A stretch of DNA of 64,000 nt from Oidiodendron maius Zn (Eukaryota; Ascomycota; Leotiomycetes; Myxotrichaceae). Under the pieces are notes generated by a model. The model searched no databases, was not told where the DNA came from, and saw nothing but the letters and a program-made list of their open reading frames with translations. Below are positions 10,704 to 20,586 of the stretch, one piece after another (position 1 is the first letter of the stretch; the number at the start of each line of letters is the position of its first letter). The stretch is from assembly GCA_000827325.1 (NCBI GenBank), contig KN832874.1, positions 714,067 to 778,066 of the forward strand. Direction: 5' to 3'. The translations under genes were made by a program, and so were the position numbers.

Positions 10704-11942
10704 GCTATAATATAAACGTTGAGGTGTTGATGACATTGCGGGGCGTACGAGGATTGCCGGGCGCCGTGAGAGGCAGGTGCCTGCGCCCCGCAGGCTGTTC
10801 CGGTAATGGGCGAAATGACTGTCTATCAGTCCCGAGGGTGCGCTTCTTTTACCATTCACGGCGAAGTCTCGATGAGCAGACCTGTAGTACAACGGTGCTT
10901 GGATCACCTAATGGTCTAGTCGCGTGCCTGTCACTGCTACGTTCCATCAGAAGCATCCTTTTGGCTTGGTGATTAATTCCGACTGTCCGGGGATTCTTCG
11001 CCGGTAAGCACCGGCGTCTACAGCATGCCCGGCACATTGCCAATGAGAAAGGCGGGAAGAGTGGAAGATAAGGTTACTGGTAAGTTGGTAACGTGGGGGA
11101 ATATAGCGCTACCTATTGTAAGATGCCTCTATTACTTGTTCCCCATAATATACCACGTAGTTATACTGGGCACGCGTACTATTTCATACAAAATAGATTA
11201 TATACAGCATACGGAAACTAGATACTTCCTAGAGTTGGGTTTTCAAATTGCCATGCCCACTCTTGTAACCTGTCCACGATATGTTCTCGTTGATGACTAT
11301 TACGGCCTTGGCATTGAACCCAATTTCCACCAATTGCCAAGTATTTTCGGTTAGATTGACTGCTGGTTCAATTAGTTTAGCAAAATATGATGTTAATATT
11401 TAGACATTTATATGCGGTTGCTCTGTAATATGTCCTTCCCTAAATATTAGGAGATCCTGAACCGTAGTTGTCAGATTACAACAACCCCACATTTTATATT
11501 TAGATGACTAGTTCGTGACAAAATTAGGTCCATGGACTTATTTATTCTTTATCGTATTCAACCTGGCCTAGACAATTAATGAAGCAGCTGTGACTGTTTA
11601 TGCAACGAGTTTGGACACTGCCATCGTGCGGACAATATGATATCGATGACTATCGTAAAGTATGCTTCGGTCGGCCATCTCTATTGGCTGATAGGTATTG
11701 AGAATTTGACTTAAATCAATAAATTTTGATTCAGATTCTCAGAGTTGTCAAGGATTATATTCCGACTTTGCGCTGACATTGTTGTGCCTCGTATTACATA
11801 CCGCAAACTCCATACACCGTAGAGGCTTATTATACAAAAAGAGCGGTACGGAAATAACCAATACTGACGCCTTCCGTTTCATATTCCCCCCCTTTTCTAG
11901 CCCGTAACTCAGAAGTTTCCACGCTGATAAGCAACCATACCA
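10704..11942. other. Intergenic, no recognisable gene
   Basis: The first 300 bases are GC-rich and the rest AT-rich (11090-11900). The longest open frame (11025-11354 +) has no recognisable domain. Nothing else stands out. Confidence 0.4.
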
Positions 11943-12419
11943 TCAGATTCGGTTACCGCATTGTGTGCAAAATTGACTGGTGACAAGAGTGCCACACTTC
12001 CCGCAGAATCTCCGTTGTTCAGGCACAAAGCCATTCGTATAGTCTTGGCCTGGATAATAAGTCGGCGTTGGTTGGTTGAAAGGTTTATCTGACGCCGATT
12101 CCACTATGGGACCACTTATATAAGTTACCGGTACAGTCTGGTAACGTTTCCTCTTTGTGCACCACACAATGAGGACAATCCAATATGCAAGATGCAAGAT
12201 GCCTCCAATGGCGAAGCAAGCCAGCCCTCCGTAGTATTCGGCGTTGAAATCGTCAGTGGTACAAGTGTAGTAATCGCAGTTGGGTGCAGAATTGGAAGCC
12301 CAGATCCCAATAAGGGCAGCTCCGACGAGGACAAAGATGAGCCAGGCGATTAACAGACCTATCCACCACCACTTAGACATTGGCTTTCTATTTGAAGCGA
12401 CTTGAGGCTGGTAGCTCAT
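11943..12419 (-). CDS. Small two-TM membrane protein with C-terminal zinc ribbon
   Basis: A single exon of 158 residues. After a short polar N-terminus come KWWWIGLLIAWLIFVLVGAA (about 15-40) and a second hydrophobic helix (about 65-90, ACFAIGGILHLAYWIVLIVW), ended by a basic CTKRKR that marks a cytosolic side. A Cys-rich loop (NCDYYTCTTDDF) lies between the helices. The C-terminus is a compact zinc ribbon: FCGKCG, ten residues, then FCTQCGNRI, two CxxC knuckles. Such ribbons occur in many unrelated small membrane proteins, so no function follows. It is flanked by more than 1 kb of empty DNA on both sides. The ORF is credible from domain order and stop position. Confidence 0.7.
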   Translation of the reverse strand: MSYQPQVASNRKPMSKWWWIGLLIAWLIFVLVGAALIGIWASNSAPNCDYYTCTTDDFNAEYYGGLACFAIGGILHLAYWIVLIVWCTKRKRYQTVPVTYISGPIVESASDKPFNQPTPTYYPGQDYTNGFVPEQRRFCGKCGTLVTSQFCTQCGNRI

Positions 12420-13803
12420 TTTCGCTATTCAAAGGGCAAGAACTAAAGACGTTGGATAAGAGGGAACTCCAAGAAACTATGAAGAAAGGAAGATATGATC
12501 CGACGTTTGCCTTTATGAAATAGAGAACTATGAGAGTTGGGCTGAGCAGTAGAGTTAATGGGAAGGGAAAGCCCTATGTATATGAGGACACGGCAGAGGC
12601 TCAGCCTCAACGTGCTATGATCGCGCCCCTTTTCCGATGAGATCTACATATATTATGTATGTTGTCCCATTTATAGCACCATGCCGCGACACAAATTGGA
12701 CGCTGGGGTAGTGGCAAGGTTCTTGGTTGTTGCGAGCCGCGCTTTAACCGTGCGAATTCGGGTTCAGAGTGTCGGAATGCTGCAAACATTCGGAGAGCTG
12801 AAGCACGCATTCGGAATAGGGCCTCCAGAAATAATTTTCTTCACATAAGGCTGGGCTAAGCCTCAGTGTGAATTCTTACCGGAACGTGCCTCTGATATCA
12901 ACCCCACAAGCACTTTCTCCCTGCGTATGTTGCGGTTGCGCACGGTTCTGGGTTGTTGCTCGTCGTTAGTATCATGTACATGGGTAGTGCACAACCATAG
13001 GTCAGTTAGATTAATGCTACGATAATCTAGCACGTGCATCTATAGGCAGAAAATTAGTGATCTGGCCCAAAGCACGGATCTGGTTGGTGCTCATCCGATG
13101 TCTCCTTCACTCCGCTGCTGAATGAGGTATGGAAAGGCTACAGTCTTCATCTTCCGTCCTGACTCCACGTATTATTAGCAATCAGAACAGTGGATGACCT
13201 CCCTGTCCATCTCCTACCTACCATATAGGGCAAGGAGATGATATTGATGCTATTGGAAATATAGCTATCTAATAGACGGCGTTGAGAAGAGACACGGAAG
13301 TAGCAACAATGATTCTAGACAGAGGATACCACGTGAATGCTAAATAATATGTGGTATATACATCTCTTTAGCTGGTAACATATCGGGGTTTAACATGAGG
13401 ATGATAGTGCTGCTTATGGAAATAAGCGTTGATATAAATGTTGAACATATAAGCGCCTAATTTGGAAACAGGTCGCATCAAAGGGACAGTGAAATAATGA
13501 ACCTTCTTCTAAAGCAGGGCGCTCCTATCCATGGTAAAGACCGTACTGGGTAGACACTAAGCATAATGTTTTCAGAGTGGTGAAGCCTTTGTACTGTGCA
13601 TATAACCTTTGAGGGCAGTTGTAGATGTACGATGCATTAGTACCATTCATATAACCAACAGCCATCGTTACTGGTATTATTATCGCTCTGTAGGAAATTA
13701 TCATGCGAAGTGGCTGCAATAGGAAGTTCATGATGGGGTTTTATGCGAATGTGTGAATAGAATTGGAAAGTCTATAATCTATCATGTACAGTATAAATGC
13801 TCT
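12420..13803. other. Intergenic, no recognisable gene
   Basis: AT-rich, with scattered short frames lacking motifs. The right end should hold the terminator of the GH3 gene (which reads leftward) and the left end the promoter of the zinc-ribbon gene. Confidence 0.4.
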
Positions 13804-14889
13804 TTAGGCCGGAATCTTTCCTCTGAGAGCAAGAATTCTTTGGGTGCCCGCATTGAAGGAATCTTGTGCGAGCGTTCCATCGTTTAATGCAGCAACTAGT
13901 GCATTCACAATACCTTCACCTTGCGTAGCATTCCTGGCCGAGGCAAGAATGAGGTCCATACCAGCCTTACTGGCCAAGACAGCGCGGTTCTCATCTGTTC
14001 CAAATGCTCTGAGAGCACCGGCTTCGATAGCATCCGTGATGGTCACGCCAGTGAAGCCAAGTCTTTTCCTAAGCTCACTCTGAATCCACGACTCACTCAG
14101 CCCGGACGGATTCTTGGCATCGAGGGCGGGGTATAAGGCCCAAGAGGCCATAACCATATCAAGTCCGACAGCAATGGCCTTGACATATGGGGCCTCATCA
14201 ACAGACCTCAACTGAGACAGAGTCAATTTGATTGTGACTGGTTCCGCATCAGTGTCCTGGCCAGCAGCTGCATCACCCAGGCCTGGGAAATGCTTGGCTG
14301 TGGCAATGACCTTCGCAGCTTGCTGTGCAGTAATCCAAGCGGTTGCGCATTCACTGACCAGAGCGGAAGTGTTCCCAAACGACCGCTGGGCACCATCAAT
14401 GAAGTTACCTTCTTGACGGAAGACGTCCAATACTGGAGCCAAGTTACAATTGACTTTGCTGCCGCTGAGCGTGCTCGCCGCCTCTTGTCCAGCCTTAGTA
14501 GCAGCAGAGCTCGGGTCGGCCGATTCGCCGACTTCTTTTGCGGAGAGATCGGGTCCACCAGGAATTCTTCGCACTTCCCCCCCTTCCTGGTCGGTCATGA
14601 TCAGAAGAGGCTTGCCGGAGTAGGAAGGGCTTTTGGCATATGCGCTCTGGAAGCTCGCAATGACATTGGAGACATTGCTGTCTACATTTTCGCCAAATAA
14701 TATGATCCCCCCAACTTTTCCTTGTTTGGTGAGAGTTAACAATGATTCTGGAGGAGTAAGGCCCGGGTATGAGTGAATGACATGGTAGCCGGCCTGGACA
14801 GAAAGATCTACGGCATGGCGTGCCTCGACTCCACTGGCTAGAAAGGAGAGCAGTACAGGCGCCAATTGGGACAGTGCCGTCGACTTCAT
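13804..14889 (-). CDS. GH3-family (NagZ-like) secreted protein with altered dyad motif
   Basis: A single exon of 361 residues with a signal peptide (about 1-23, SFLASGVEA). It holds one GH3 N-terminal barrel: LLIMTDQEGGEVRRIPGGP, APVLDVFRQEGNFIDGAQRS, KHFPGLGDAAAGQDTDAEP at about 199-217, and VTITDAIEAGAL with the expected nucleophile Asp. NagZ-type hexosaminidases use a His in a D-S/T-H dyad of the KHFPG loop; here the third position is Asp (D212-T-D214) and the second His of KHFPGHG is Leu. That fits a GH3 subgroup known to me mainly from actinobacterial sequences, so the activity (beta-N-acetylhexosaminidase or other) is uncertain. Length equals the single-domain NagZ type, lacking the C-terminal domains of beta-glucosidases. 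Confidence 0.87.
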   Translation of the reverse strand: MKSTALSQLAPVLLSFLASGVEARHAVDLSVQAGYHVIHSYPGLTPPESLLTLTKQGKVGGIILFGENVDSNVSNVIASFQSAYAKSPSYSGKPLLIMTDQEGGEVRRIPGGPDLSAKEVGESADPSSAATKAGQEAASTLSGSKVNCNLAPVLDVFRQEGNFIDGAQRSFGNTSALVSECATAWITAQQAAKVIATAKHFPGLGDAAAGQDTDAEPVTIKLTLSQLRSVDEAPYVKAIAVGLDMVMASWALYPALDAKNPSGLSESWIQSELRKRLGFTGVTITDAIEAGALRAFGTDENRAVLASKAGMDLILASARNATQGEGIVNALVAALNDGTLAQDSFNAGTQRILALRGKIPA

Positions 14890-16548
14890 GTTGATATGTT
14901 AGAATCGAGAGGAGGATGGCGGTTCTTTGCAAGGAATATAGATCAGAATATCTCTCAAAGGAGGTTGACTTAGTGAGAGACAATCAAAAGTGGAGGAGTC
15001 GAGCATAGCAATGAGGTCGGTATATATACACAGCGAGATCGACCTGACAAGCTTTCAATGCCTTGTCTTGGTTACGTTACGATTCCTACTTAGGGAGTTC
15101 GAATTCCCGGCCCGCCTCTGCACCTTGTCGGGGTGCAGGTTTCTTGTGGGGGAGACGGCAGAGGCGGGAATAAAAGGGGGGAGAAGCCAGCAGCCAGTTG
15201 GGGTATTCTTTTAAGCCACGACGCAGGAACAGGCGCTTTAAACGCGATATCCACTTAGTAGACGGGCAAGAGTATTGGACCTTCCTAATATACAATGACG
15301 AGGAGGTGGTGCTGTGCGTAAGGGCGGGGTGGCAGTACACCTAAGGGTGGCTAATTTCAGGATATAGTTAAGATCACCCAGATCGCCAACTCCGAGTTCA
15401 GGTACTCAGATCTACCAGGTAAATTATAATAGAATGAAATGCTAGAAATAAACGCTTCATATAATAATTGTTCGCTTTAAATCTCAAATTCTCAAACCTT
15501 CGAATGTAAAAGGAACTTTTCTCCTCCTGGTCGGCCTAATTTCATTCGGTAGGTCATGACAGGAAACTCCTAGGACAACAAACAGCTTTACTGATCTGAT
15601 GAGTGCCCAGCCGCCCATCTGTTAATGCGGACTGAGACCGCAATGCCGTGCCCGTTGGATCTCCGATACATGGCATAAACTCCCGCAATATTCGAAACCG
15701 TGGCAGGGTTTACTCGTGCTATAGAATATTCCGTGATCCTTCGAACGACTGGGATCTCCAGAGCCATTTCCCGATAACCATATTGGCAAGGCTAGATAGG
15801 CGCTTGATACATCGACCAGCGGCTGGGCCTCTCTCCGACCACTTACCGAATTCATCCTTCGGGCGTCGGGGAACGCCGACAAAGTTAGCTGGCTTTCAGC
15901 ATTGCATTCAAGGTGTATAATCCTGAACATTTATTCATCGATGCGCATTCACTGCGAGACATGCACATGCACATGGGCCTTGTTCTAATTCGGTCGCGGA
16001 TCCTTTCCTCATGAAAAAATACTGCATGCGATCTGAAGACGATCTGAAGACGATCTGAGGGCAGCACCGACTGTCATATCTGACTTGTAATAATGTGACA
16101 AGACTCCAAAATATTTAAAATAGCGTGAACGCCCCTCATGACATCTCTCTTTATCTTCTGAATGGACTCAGAAGTTCCCTACTGTCTCTTCTAGAAGATC
16201 TCAATATCTTTGCTGGCTTCTGGACCTCGTGAATAGCTAACCCCTGCTTTCGTGCACAAGTATCTTAACCCTGCAGATCCCTCGTTACACAAGAACCATC
16301 CCGCTTTTCTTGGCTGCGACATATTTTGAAAAAAGGATCTGTCAAAGTCTTTATACTTACAGAAGCTTCTGATACTTCTAATCATTGGAGTCAGGAGGAT
16401 CTGAATAATTCCAACTTGGTGGCGAGCTCTTCACAGTTCATTATGTCCGCTCTCGAGACTGCTGGTAAGTTGACCAGTGTCGTGATGCAATTAGCCCCAA
16501 TATCGTGTTATTTTTAAAGCCTTCACCGCAAGTTTGACCTGACGAAAG
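14890..16548. other. Intergenic, TATA-like element only
   Basis: TATATATAC at 15021-15029 lies about 130 bases upstream of the GH3 start and may be its core promoter. Otherwise no motif-bearing frame; an ATG-led exon at 16444 with a GTAAG donor could be an upstream, non-frame-preserving exon or leader of the methyltransferase gene. Confidence 0.35.
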
Positions 16549-18146
16549 ATGCTTTATACAGACGACTCTATTCGTCAGCATTTGGACAAGGCAGATTCTA
16601 CCATGACCAAATCTACAATCCAGACTGATTTCCAGCTGGAGCCGACAGTGGACCTGACAGAATCAAGTCAAAACGTGCCTTCTACAGGACCATTGGGATC
16701 GTTTCAAGAACTAGAATCTATCTTCTCCAATGACTCAATTGCTGCCGACTTGTTGGTTAGCTTCCTCCGACTCTTCCCATCATACGAAGAGTCGCTGATT
16801 TCGACAGGTTGATAGTGACTCCAGTGAAAATGATAAAGCCTCTGCTCTGGGTGAGACAAATAACTAGTATGCTTGAATAATCAAGATTGCATGCTTTTAA
16901 CTAACTGTATATTTTCGTTTCTCGACAAAATCTCTTCGCTCTAGTATATATCAATTTGTAGAGGAAAATGGGAGAACTTATCATCACTACCGAGAAGGAA
17001 GTATGTTCTGTGTGGGCTTCCAATTTCGCGTGAACACAACTAACTGCGGAGAAGAATATTATCTACCTAATGACGAGGTTTGTTTCCTGCATAGTGATTG
17101 ATGCATTATTGACTATATGCGTATCAGCAAGAACAAGAGAGGCTAGGCACGTTGCCTTCGATATCCCCATGATGCAAGTCTAACCAACTTACTTAGATCT
17201 CCAGCATCACTTGTTCCTATTAACACTATCTGGCGAATTACACATTGCGCCTATTGATGATATTCAACGAGCTGTCCATACTGTGCTCGATATTGGAACT
17301 GGAACGGGCTTGTGGGCGCAAGAGTTTGGTATGATCAATATGCTTTTGCAAAAGGAATTTTCTGATGCCCATAGCAGCAGAAATGTTTCCATCTTCTCGA
17401 GTTATTGGTACGGATCTGAGTCCTATCCAGCCGCTATAGTGCGTCTTCCATATTCTTCTCAAGTTGCTGTGTTGCACGGCTGATGAAGCAGTGTGCCTAC
17501 AAATTGCTGCTTCCAAGTAGACGATGTAGAAGAGGAATGGAGCTTTTCGCACAAATTTGACTATATCCATGGCAGAATGCTTCTTACCTGCTTCAAATCG
17601 CATTTTCCTGTTATAAAGTCAGCCTTCGAATTCCTGAACCCGGGTGGGTACTTGGAGCTCCAGGACTGTCTATATGCATTTCACTGCCTGGACAACTCAA
17701 TCAAGGGAACAACCCTCGAGAATTGGTTCAACCTAGTTCTAAAGGGAACCATAGCACTGGGGAAAGACTGGACTCGCGCTACAGAGTACAAGAAATATCT
17801 CGAGCAAGTTGGATTTGAGGATGTTGTAGAGAAAAAGTTTGCATGGCCAGTTGGAACATGGGCACGCGGGAAAAGGATGAAGACCCTAGGGTTGTGGTGC
17901 AGAGAGAATCTCCTTGCTGGACTAGAAGGCATCAGCCTGGCTATCTTGACCCGCGGATTGGCCATGACGAAGGAGCAAGTGGATGTGCTCCTGGCAGGCG
18001 CGAGAGACGATATTAAAAGCAACAGAATTCATTTCTGTATTCCAGTGTGAGTATTGCCCACTCTGCAATTTTACGCCTTGTATATAATGAACTCAAGCTG
18101 AAAATTTCCTAGACGCGTAGTTTATGGACGGAAACCCAGTCTATAG
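16549..18146 (+). CDS. LaeA-like SAM-dependent methyltransferase, nine exons
   Basis: Exons 16549-16755, 16808-16866, 16945-17000, 17055-17077, 17128-17146, 17197-17328, 17375-17438, 17492-18046 and 18113-18146 give 382 residues with the frame kept at every join. The reconstructed chain has the family hallmarks: [36 protein letters not shown], motif [10 protein letters not shown] at 151-159, [39 protein letters not shown] and a terminal RVVYGRKP. The intron at 17147-17196 uses a GC donor (TAG|GCACGT) with a normal CTAAC branch site and AG end. LaeA-like proteins are nuclear or cytosolic methyltransferases; many tailor metabolites and some regulate secondary metabolism. Substrate unknown. The first exon's start could instead be the ATG at 16603. 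Confidence 0.88.
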
Positions 18147-20586
18147 CATCATAGGGATCGATAACTGGCTAAGGATCATACCAGAGAGTAATTTTATCTC
18201 AAAAAATCTTTATACAATCAGTATTTGGCAATATATCTCTATCACTCTGTTCTTGTTTGTGATATTGTATTATTTATTCTCAAGATGCTTTCAGTGAGCG
18301 GGGGACTATATTCAAGGTCTTCAAGATGTGCCAAGCCTGTCGGAACTGCGGCAGCAATCAACTTCCCGCCATTTTCCGACAGGATTCAACATCAAACTTT
18401 AGCGGATACAAGTTGCGCCGGCTTATTGAGGAATCCGCGTTTTACTCACTAATCTACATTAGAACTGGTATGTTTCAATTCAGCCCTGTGGGTTCGTATT
18501 GCCGGAGATATCGGAATGTCACAACACGAGGCTCGTTCTTTCAAGCAGGCGCTTGCACTTTTTCAAAACTGCTTCTGTTTGTTGATGTTGATCATCACCC
18601 TAGGCAAAGGTCTGGCAAGGAATAGACACCATGTATTGAATGCGAAGCTTTTATCCATTATAATTGAGCTTACATTCACAAGAAATTAGAATCACTTTAG
18701 TCTACTGTATAGGGAGTAGATTCTAGGATGGCATCTTTCCGGCTCGTATTACTTCTCTCCCTTGAGTCTTGACAGCCCTTTGAGAGGTCACATATCCAGA
18801 GGAATGGTTACACAGGAAATCCGATGTGTTAAGCTGAAATGAGTTGATGACCTTTAGGGTTCCTCGTGTTCTCGCCTAGTTATATCTCTCGTTGCCATAG
18901 ACAACATGCGTGCATAAACTGCCAGCGCACCTTGAAGAAACTCCAATGACTGGGCTTCCGTACTGACAATACCGGCCCGAATTGCAGGTGCCGACAATGT
19001 CCCATGAAATTTTAGTAAGCTATATTTCTTTTTGGGCTGGAGCAAAGCATTTTAAGATCAGGTGCCGATGATATGCAGGGGACAATATAGTCACGCCCAT
19101 CTCGTCCCGTCCCTCTGTGCTTCGTACTCGGTGCCCCATCGCTATGGCCCGCGGGGCGTCATGTGTTGATGGTTGCCTGCCAAGACTCTTAATACGGCTC
19201 GTTATAAGAATAATTGGACGAGTACATCCGTTGTCGAAGAAATCACGTCGCATGCCAGAGTAGTAGTCGCAATTTCCCTACTCTTTGCTTTTTCTTGGGA
19301 TGAACCATCACCACGGCGTTTCAACATTTTGTCGTCCACAGCGAGCCGATCGGTGCCCATATTGACTTTGCCTCGAATCTGGTTGCCATTTGCGGGCACT
19401 ATCAAAACGTAAACTATTTTCGTTTGTCAATATATTTTCTTCAGGTAATGGATTCCCACAAACGGGTGGTTGGTGCGGGGGCAGGCCTAAACTTCCCAGG
19501 AGATGGGTTATGCACCCATCCCTGTGATCGATGACCGCAGGGTAACCTCGGAGAACGGAATATCGTCCGAAGTCTCGTATCTGTCAAGGCTGCCTTTCAT
19601 CGCATCATCCTTCGGAGTTCTACGGACTTGTACTATGTACACATAGTTTGTAGGGCTTGTACCACTTGACAGCGTTGACCGGCAATCTATGGTGTGATCT
19701 ACAGCGGTCCGTGCGGCCTCCCTAGTAAGACCCGACTAATTTAGTGCTTTGTTGGGTTTAATTTGCACCGGTCGAAATCCTTCTACACGTGTATGCCCTG
19801 AACAGTTCAATGAATAATGTTTAAAATGGGAAATCAGTACTGCTCCATTCAGTGACCACCTCTCCTTGAACGGAGGGTAAAATATCCTTGTTATCGGAGG
19901 AAGTTAAAAATTCCCCGTTAAATATCCTGCGAGTAAGCGCGACCTTGGATCAGTACCAGGATGTGCCTCGATTCAGGGCTGGCGCAACTCTTACGTACAT
20001 CCACCGTATCGCAAATATTTGCATATACCGTAATGCGCGATCTCCTTCTCTTGGCGATAACCAAGGCATGCATATCTTAGACAAGTCTCCTGGCAACATT
20101 TTCTAGAACGAGGTTCCTCGCGGATACCTCTACGGCCCACCCCCGCATTCCGGGCGACAGTGCCAGCCAGCGGGCTGGAACGATACGTTGATGGCCGTAC
20201 CTGGGCTTCTAGGCGCGGCCTCAGCGCGCCGTTCATGTTCTTTCACTATGAATACGAGCCAGGCGGGAAGGGATGTGCAGGCATGCAGACTACCATTCGG
20301 TGTGTGTGGAGGAGGGATGACTTGCGTTCTCGTATTTGACACGGCAACTTTCAGCCGTCCGAAAATCTAACAGGACGCCGCAAATTCCTGGTTGGCAGAC
20401 CCGCCTAGATCCATGGCCGCTCCAACATCAGCCTTGGATATGCAGTTGGTAGTATCCACGATGGCGAGGCTGATGCATTGCTATATATTCCGAGGCGCGG
20501 TCCAGAGCTTGGGCAGCTTTGAAAGCTGACAGCTTGGACTTTCTGTCGCTATAGCTCTAGAATCCAAGAAGATTGGGGTTCCAACG
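18147..20586. other. Long intergenic stretch, no recognisable gene
   Basis: A Cys-containing frame at 18326-18625 (start MCQACRNCGSN) has no family I recognise. The rest lacks domains. CTATATATTC at 20481-20490 lies about 100 bases upstream of the galactose oxidase ATG and may be its TATA element. Confidence 0.35.
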
